Below are positions 32,190 through 34,648 of a stretch of 34,648 nt of DNA, one piece after another. Location of the stretch: contig DQSL01000020.1 in assembly GCA_015663235.1 (NCBI GenBank), positions 1-34,648 of the forward strand. Direction: 5' to 3'. The number at the start of each line of letters is the position of its first letter. Position 1 is the first letter of the stretch. Position numbers and translations under genes: made by a program. This DNA comes from Mariprofundaceae bacterium (lineage in GTDB: Bacteria > Pseudomonadota > Zetaproteobacteria > Mariprofundales > Mariprofundaceae). A model generated the notes under the pieces. It saw only the letters and a list, made by a program, of their open reading frames with translations, ran no database searches and had not been told where the DNA came from.

Positions 32190-32719
32190 CGATACAACCA
32201 GCCCTTCAACTTCGAGATTTTATTCGTAACATCCCTGATTTTCCTAAACAAGGAATCAACTTCAAAGATATAAGCCCTCTACTCGCGGATGGTGGTGCAT
32301 TTTCTGAATGTACATCCGAGCTTTCGATACACATGCCTGATGATATTGATGCCATTGTTGGCATTGAATCGCGCGGCTTTTTATTTGGCGCAGCCCTTGC
32401 CCAATTAACAGGTGTTGGTTTTGTACCGATTCGCAAGCCTGGAAAACTGCCCGCTGCAACCCATGCCATTGAATATGAACTGGAATATGGCACGGATATT
32501 TTAGAAATTCATAGGGACGCGCTAAGCCGAGGGCATAAGGTTGTCATTGTCGATGATTTGTTAGCCACAGGCGGCACGGCTGCTGCGACCATCAAACTGG
32601 TTGAACAGTTGGGTGGGGAAGTGGTCGCATGTTTGTTTGTGATTGAATTGGACTTTTTAGGCGGCAAAGAAAAGTTGGGCAACACGCCTGTTTTCAGCCT
32701 TTTACACTACGATGATTAA
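32186..32719 (+). CDS. apt: Adenine phosphoribosyltransferase
   Basis: A 177-residue enzyme that makes AMP from adenine and PRPP. Landmarks: [43 protein letters not shown] and the PRPP loop [16 protein letters not shown]. The TTG start overlaps the sigma factor stop (TTGA) and is preceded by GGAGGA, so translation is probably coupled to the sigma gene. The stop overlaps the lipB stop on the opposite strand through a shared TTAA. Confidence 0.96.
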   Translation: MTIQPALQLRDFIRNIPDFPKQGINFKDISPLLADGGAFSECTSELSIHMPDDIDAIVGIESRGFLFGAALAQLTGVGFVPIRKPGKLPAATHAIEYELEYGTDILEIHRDALSRGHKVVIVDDLLATGGTAAATIKLVEQLGGEVVACLFVIELDFLGGKEKLGNTPVFSLLHYDD

Positions 32720-33354
32720 TCTTCCAAGAGGCTTGCAAACACTGTTTGGCAATGTTTAATCACTAATTTCTCCACATGTTCCCGCTCAGCATCAACGCCT
32801 AACTTTTCCAACGAGGTTACAGGAGCATCAGCCATGCCACACGGCACAATACCTTTAAAGTGATTGAGCTTGGGGTTGATATTTAAAGCAATACCATGCC
32901 AAACCACCCAACGCCGACAGCGAACACCTGCGGCGGCAATTTTTAAGCCACCCACCCAAACACCAATCCCACGCTCATCCCGTGTTGCGATGACATCCAA
33001 ATCAGCCAACGTACGCATAAGCATTTCTTCCAAACGCCAAATATGCTTTCGTAAATCTTGCTCTTGCGATAAATCAGCCACCACATAACACATCAACTGC
33101 CCAGGGCCATGATAGGTGACTTCACCACCGCGCCCTGTTTCAAACACTTCAATGGTTTCACCATCAATGTCTCGCGTTAATACATCCTGCTCTGTGCCTG
33201 ATGTACCCAGCGTATAAATGGGTGGATGTTCCGTGAGAATTAGGTGAAACTTATTCTCCCCAGCCAGTAAAGCATCGCGCAACTTTTCCTGCTCAGCCAT
33301 GGCTTTAGGATATGTTTGTTGAGCGTGATGAATGCGTGAAAAACACGGTGACAC
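32716..33354 (-). CDS. lipB: Octanoyltransferase LipB
   Basis: A 212-residue enzyme that moves octanoyl groups from ACP to lipoyl domains, the first step of lipoate synthesis, which SucB in this window needs. GRGGEVTYHGPGQLMCYV is the family signature, GGLKIAAAGVRCRRW holds the catalytic Lys, and GIVPCGMAD the catalytic Cys. The GTG start has only a weak AAGG upstream. It follows the histidine kinase gene by 12 bases on the same strand, and lipA is not in the window. Confidence 0.94.
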   Translation of the reverse strand: MSPCFSRIHHAQQTYPKAMAEQEKLRDALLAGENKFHLILTEHPPIYTLGTSGTEQDVLTRDIDGETIEVFETGRGGEVTYHGPGQLMCYVVADLSQEQDLRKHIWRLEEMLMRTLADLDVIATRDERGIGVWVGGLKIAAAGVRCRRWVVWHGIALNINPKLNHFKGIVPCGMADAPVTSLEKLGVDAEREHVEKLVIKHCQTVFASLLED

Positions 33355-33366
33355 AGTGATGGAACC

Positions 33367-34470
33367 TTAATCCAATGCAGGCAAATAAACCTTAAAGATA
33401 CTGCCTTTACCAACACCTGTTTTGATACGAATTTGACCATTATGTTTCTTAATGATTTTAAGCACTTGTGGCAAGCTCATGCCTCGCCCTGCAAACCGCG
33501 TTGAGAAAAAAGGTTCAAAGATTTTCTGTTGCGTTGCTGCATCCATGCCATGCCCATGGTCTTCGACGGCAACAAGTACATACTTTTTATTCAAGCCTGT
33601 TTTTTTATTCAACAGTACAACATTTTTGCTTGAAATAAGAATGTCCCCGCCTTCCTTGGTGGCATCCACTGCATTATGCACCAAATATTTTAGCATTTTC
33701 ACAATGCTTTCGTGATTGGCAAAAAGCCTATGCAACTTCTTATGCGTACGAATCGTTAAGCGGCGTGGTTTGTCCGCCGCCAATTCAGCTTTATAATAAG
33801 CTTCTACTTCTTTGATAACATCTTCAAGGTGCACTTCATCCAACGTTAAATTGTCTGATGTGTCCGCAAAATCGACCAAGTTATGTGCAACATCACTCGC
33901 CTGCATACCACTTGCTGAAATACGATCCAATTTTGCAGCAAGCTCAGGTCGGTCAGCAAGCTCCATCTTCACCAAATCTGCCGTGCCGACCACTGAAGCC
34001 ATTTGATTATTAATCAAGTGTGCAATGCCGCCTGTCACTGAACGCAAAGTTTCCGCAAACTCATCTTTTTTCTTTTCATCCACGGTAATGTCCGTGACCA
34101 AGCATTCTATCACTTTGCTGTAGTCTTCTTGGTTAATCACAAGTTGTGCATTGATTGAAGCGATAAATGTTTCTCCGTTGGCGCGTTTCATATCCGTGAT
34201 GTAACCACGAACCAGTCGGTCAGAAATCACTTGGTCAACCAAAGCATTGCCCATATTTGGTACAATCCAACGCGAGAAGAAATCATGCCCAATCAATGCA
34301 TCCTGCGTAAGCCCAAGCAAATGCTGCGCTGCTTCATTGGCTTCATGAATATCACCATCCAAGCCAATCACAATATAAGCGTTATCAATCAAGCTCGCCA
34401 AGCTAGAGCCTTTTTTTACAAGGTCTTTTTGTGGTTGTTTATTCGCTTGATTGTGACGGTCTTGTGCCAA
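33367..34470 (-). CDS. PAS-domain sensor histidine kinase
   Basis: A 367-residue protein without obvious membrane segments, so probably cytoplasmic. A PAS domain (about 25-140) shows IDNAYIVIGLDGDIHEANEA followed by AAQHLLGLTQDAL. The H-box reads TGGIAHLINNQMASVVG, close to the GGIAHDFNNLL type but with Leu-Ile for Asp-Phe. The ATPase domain has the N-box LVHNAVDATKEGG, G1 VEDHGHGMD, and a C-terminal G2-like RGMSLPQVLKIIKKHNG. A TTG start is used; it is not strongly supported. No response regulator or receiver domain is adjacent, so it is an orphan kinase. It is probably transcribed with lipB. Confidence 0.85.
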   Translation of the reverse strand: MAQDRHNQANKQPQKDLVKKGSSLASLIDNAYIVIGLDGDIHEANEAAQHLLGLTQDALIGHDFFSRWIVPNMGNALVDQVISDRLVRGYITDMKRANGETFIASINAQLVINQEDYSKVIECLVTDITVDEKKKDEFAETLRSVTGGIAHLINNQMASVVGTADLVKMELADRPELAAKLDRISASGMQASDVAHNLVDFADTSDNLTLDEVHLEDVIKEVEAYYKAELAADKPRRLTIRTHKKLHRLFANHESIVKMLKYLVHNAVDATKEGGDILISSKNVVLLNKKTGLNKKYVLVAVEDHGHGMDAATQQKIFEPFFSTRFAGRGMSLPQVLKIIKKHNGQIRIKTGVGKGSIFKVYLPALD

Positions 34471-34648
34471 CGATTACGCCCCCATATCCCAAAGCTAAAA
34501 TACTTACGAAAGCAAAATACTGACATTAACCTCATAATTGGCAATAATTTTGCTACCTTTGATATTAATCACTTGCTTTTAAACCCGCATTATTCATAAA
34601 TCGTCGTGATGGTTGCGCCGAAACTTTGTTTGCAACGCATATTGAAGA

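Noticed and set aside
34565-34648. Minus-strand frame open from the right edge to a stop (28 codons)
   Set aside because: It could be the end of an upstream gene, but 28 codons at a window edge without recognisable motifs are not enough to call it.
34609-34648. Plus-strand ATG near the right edge beginning MVAPKLCLQ
   Set aside because: Only 13 codons are visible and there is no Shine-Dalgarno; cannot be supported.
1-34648. tRNA, rRNA, CRISPR array, insertion sequence
   Set aside because: No cloverleaf-like sequence, spaced direct repeats, transposase or integrase motif was seen in any gap between genes.

Overview
The window looks like chromosomal DNA from a Gram-negative proteobacterium of moderate, slightly AT-leaning base composition. 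Supporting genes are a secretin-assembly pair (GspA/GspB), lipoproteins with lipoboxes, an RpoS-like sigma factor, S21, MurJ, LipB and a 2-oxoglutarate dehydrogenase. A member of the Zetaproteobacteria or a neighbouring lineage would fit, but nothing here proves the taxon. There is no tRNA, rRNA, CRISPR array, transposase or integrase that I can see. Most of the window is tightly packed core gene content.

Layout. 1-216: 5' end of tldD (minus). 280-1884: a NERD-nuclease-like zinc-ribbon protein and an EI24/CysZ-like membrane protein. 1989-3902: uup, an ABC-F ATPase. 3994-12021 is the phosphate block: ppk1 (minus), then divergently ppk2, a very Lys/Ala-rich small protein, ppx, a DUF4442 hotdog protein, and a PhoX-type phosphatase lipoprotein preceded by an 11-bp-phased Pho-box-like array. 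12218-15243: rpsU (minus), murJ, a repeat-filled intergenic stretch and a PolB-type exonuclease. 15240-16610: a small AT-richer accessory patch with a 75-codon orphan ORF, a 46-bp concentric palindrome, and an orphan GSU2403-type nucleotidyltransferase whose promoter lies in an 18-bp-stem palindrome. 16653-21495: a YadGH-like ABC exporter, a PAP2 lipoprotein, then gspA-gspB. 21592-24366: aldehyde dehydrogenase convergent with a GAF-winged-helix regulator. 24420-25058: a DUF2202 lipoprotein. 25254-31259: TVP38-type membrane protein, a disulfide-oxidoreductase-like flavoprotein, sucA and sucB. 31347-34470: RpoS-like sigma factor coupled to apt, then lipB and a PAS histidine kinase on the minus strand.

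How the genes work together. The phosphate block can make polyphosphate (Ppk1), use it to phosphorylate nucleotides (Ppk2), degrade it (Ppx) and scavenge organic phosphate outside the cytoplasm (PhoX-like), the last probably under PhoB control. The Lys/Ala-rich protein between ppk2 and ppx is the best candidate for an undescribed component, for example a polyanion-binding or granule scaffold protein. The sucAB block is unusual in a second way: SucB lacks the peripheral subunit-binding domain, and the adjacent E3-like flavoprotein has Tyr where lipoamide dehydrogenases have the catalytic His, so how E3 joins this complex is an open question.
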